A DNA stretch of 6,783 bases from assembly GCA_005792865.1 (NCBI GenBank), contig SXQR01000224.1, positions 1 through 6,783 of the forward strand, in the 5' to 3' direction. The notes under the pieces were generated by a model. The model had not been told where the DNA came from, made no database searches, and worked only from the letters and a program-made list of their open reading frames with translations. Of this stretch, positions 6,376-6,783 are shown piece after piece (the stretch's first letter is position 1; each line of letters begins with the position of its first letter). Made by a program: the position numbers and the translations under genes. The stretch comes from Flavobacterium sp. (lineage in GTDB: Bacteria; Bacteroidota; Bacteroidia; Flavobacteriales; Flavobacteriaceae).

Positions 6376-6783
6376 TTACATTCCTTTGAGGTCGTCGGCC
6401 CTGCCCAGCATCATGTCCTTGGTAAGGTCACCGATTTCCTCTTTCTGAAAGGCGTTCTGGTAAGCCTTGATGGCGCGCTTGTTATCGCCCGTCTTCTCAT
6501 ACATCATGGCCATGTGGTAGTCTGACAACATGCTTTTTGGATAATTCTTGCGGGCGAGTTCGCTGAGTTTGTCAAATTCGGCGTAGGCCTTGTTCTTCAT
6601 GATCACGGCCTCTATGGCCTTGAAGTCGTTGTAGCGGATCTGCATTTTCATGCCGAGGGCTTTTTCCAGAGCCTCGTACTTTGCCGTCAGATAATCCACG
6701 TAACCTCCCGTGAGCGGCGCGATCTTCTCGTTGAACTCATTGGTGGAGATGGGCTGGTAGGCCTGGAAGAATTGATACAATGC
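6376..6783 (-). CDS. C-terminal part of a TPR-containing protein, possibly an alpha/beta-hydrolase (esterase) (5' end outside window)
   Basis: The frame is open through the right edge, and its 135 visible residues end with a TAA three bases before radA. A clear TPR-like helix pair is present (YHMAMMYEKTGDNKRAIKAY, then QNAFQKEE). It is preceded by a more degenerate helical stretch (FKAIEAVIMKNKAYAEFDKL). No catalytic motif falls in the visible part. From memory, flavobacterial genomes often carry a putative esterase of the alpha/beta-hydrolase fold with a TPR-like tail just upstream of radA, and this tail fits that pattern. The assignment is an inference from context, and only the helical-repeat character is seen. 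The TTG codon at 6778-6780 near the edge is an internal Leu in an open frame, not a start. Confidence 0.7.
   Translation of the reverse strand, partial: ALYQFFQAYQPISTNEFNEKIAPLTGGYVDYLTAKYEALEKALGMKMQIRYNDFKAIEAVIMKNKAYAEFDKLSELARKNYPKSMLSDYHMAMMYEKTGDNKRAIKAYQNAFQKEEIGDLTKDMMLGRADDLKGM

Noticed and set aside
5654..6448. 264-codon open frame on the + strand opposite radA and its upstream neighbour
   Set aside because: The opposite strand encodes RadA with all motifs intact. The translated antisense product looks compositionally random and runs across two real genes.
1..6783. Defence system, mobile element, CRISPR array, tRNA or rRNA
   Set aside because: No transposase, integrase, direct-repeat array, tRNA-like cloverleaf or rRNA sequence was seen on either strand. 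All large frames belong to housekeeping, envelope or secreted-enzyme families.

Overview
The window looks like ordinary chromosomal DNA from a member of the Bacteroidota, most likely Flavobacteriia. The best evidence is the C-terminal type IX secretion (Por secretion system) sorting domain on the gene at 1554-2918. The flavobacterial style of the ExoIII, RadA and OmpA-like proteins also fits, as does the general lack of strong Shine-Dalgarno sequences. By eye the base composition is near half GC, which is high for a Flavobacterium-type genome. Genus is not resolved.

Layout: two genes run on the + strand. The first is the C-terminal part of an exodeoxyribonuclease III (2-481, cut by the left edge). 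It overlaps by four bases (ATGA) with a Pal/OmpA-type lipoprotein gene (478-1437). A strong hairpin terminator (1441-1468) follows. Beyond it lies a 33-base near-perfect palindrome (1497-1529) in the convergent gap. Everything to the right is on the - strand. Read in its own direction, it starts with the C-terminal part of a TPR-containing protein, perhaps the tail of an alpha/beta-hydrolase (6376-6783, cut by the right edge). Three bases later comes radA (5017-6372). After 46 bases comes a membrane-anchored monofunctional GT51 peptidoglycan glycosyltransferase with a long AsmA-like N-terminal region (3006-4970). After another 87 bases comes a secreted PQQ-type glucose/sorbosone dehydrogenase with a T9SS tail (1554-2918).

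How they fit together: xth and radA are housekeeping DNA repair genes, and the Pal-like lipoprotein and the glycosyltransferase are envelope genes. The dehydrogenase acts at the surface or outside the cell. These are not a single pathway. The xth-ompA pair is probably translationally coupled, and the tail-radA pair is probably one operon. The glycosyltransferase may be read through from radA.

I found no defence system, mobile element, CRISPR, tRNA or rRNA, and I do not claim a new system here. The items most worth a second look are the intergenic palindrome, the AsmA-like/GT51 fusion, and an inverted repeat spanning the radA stop codon and the leader of the glycosyltransferase gene.
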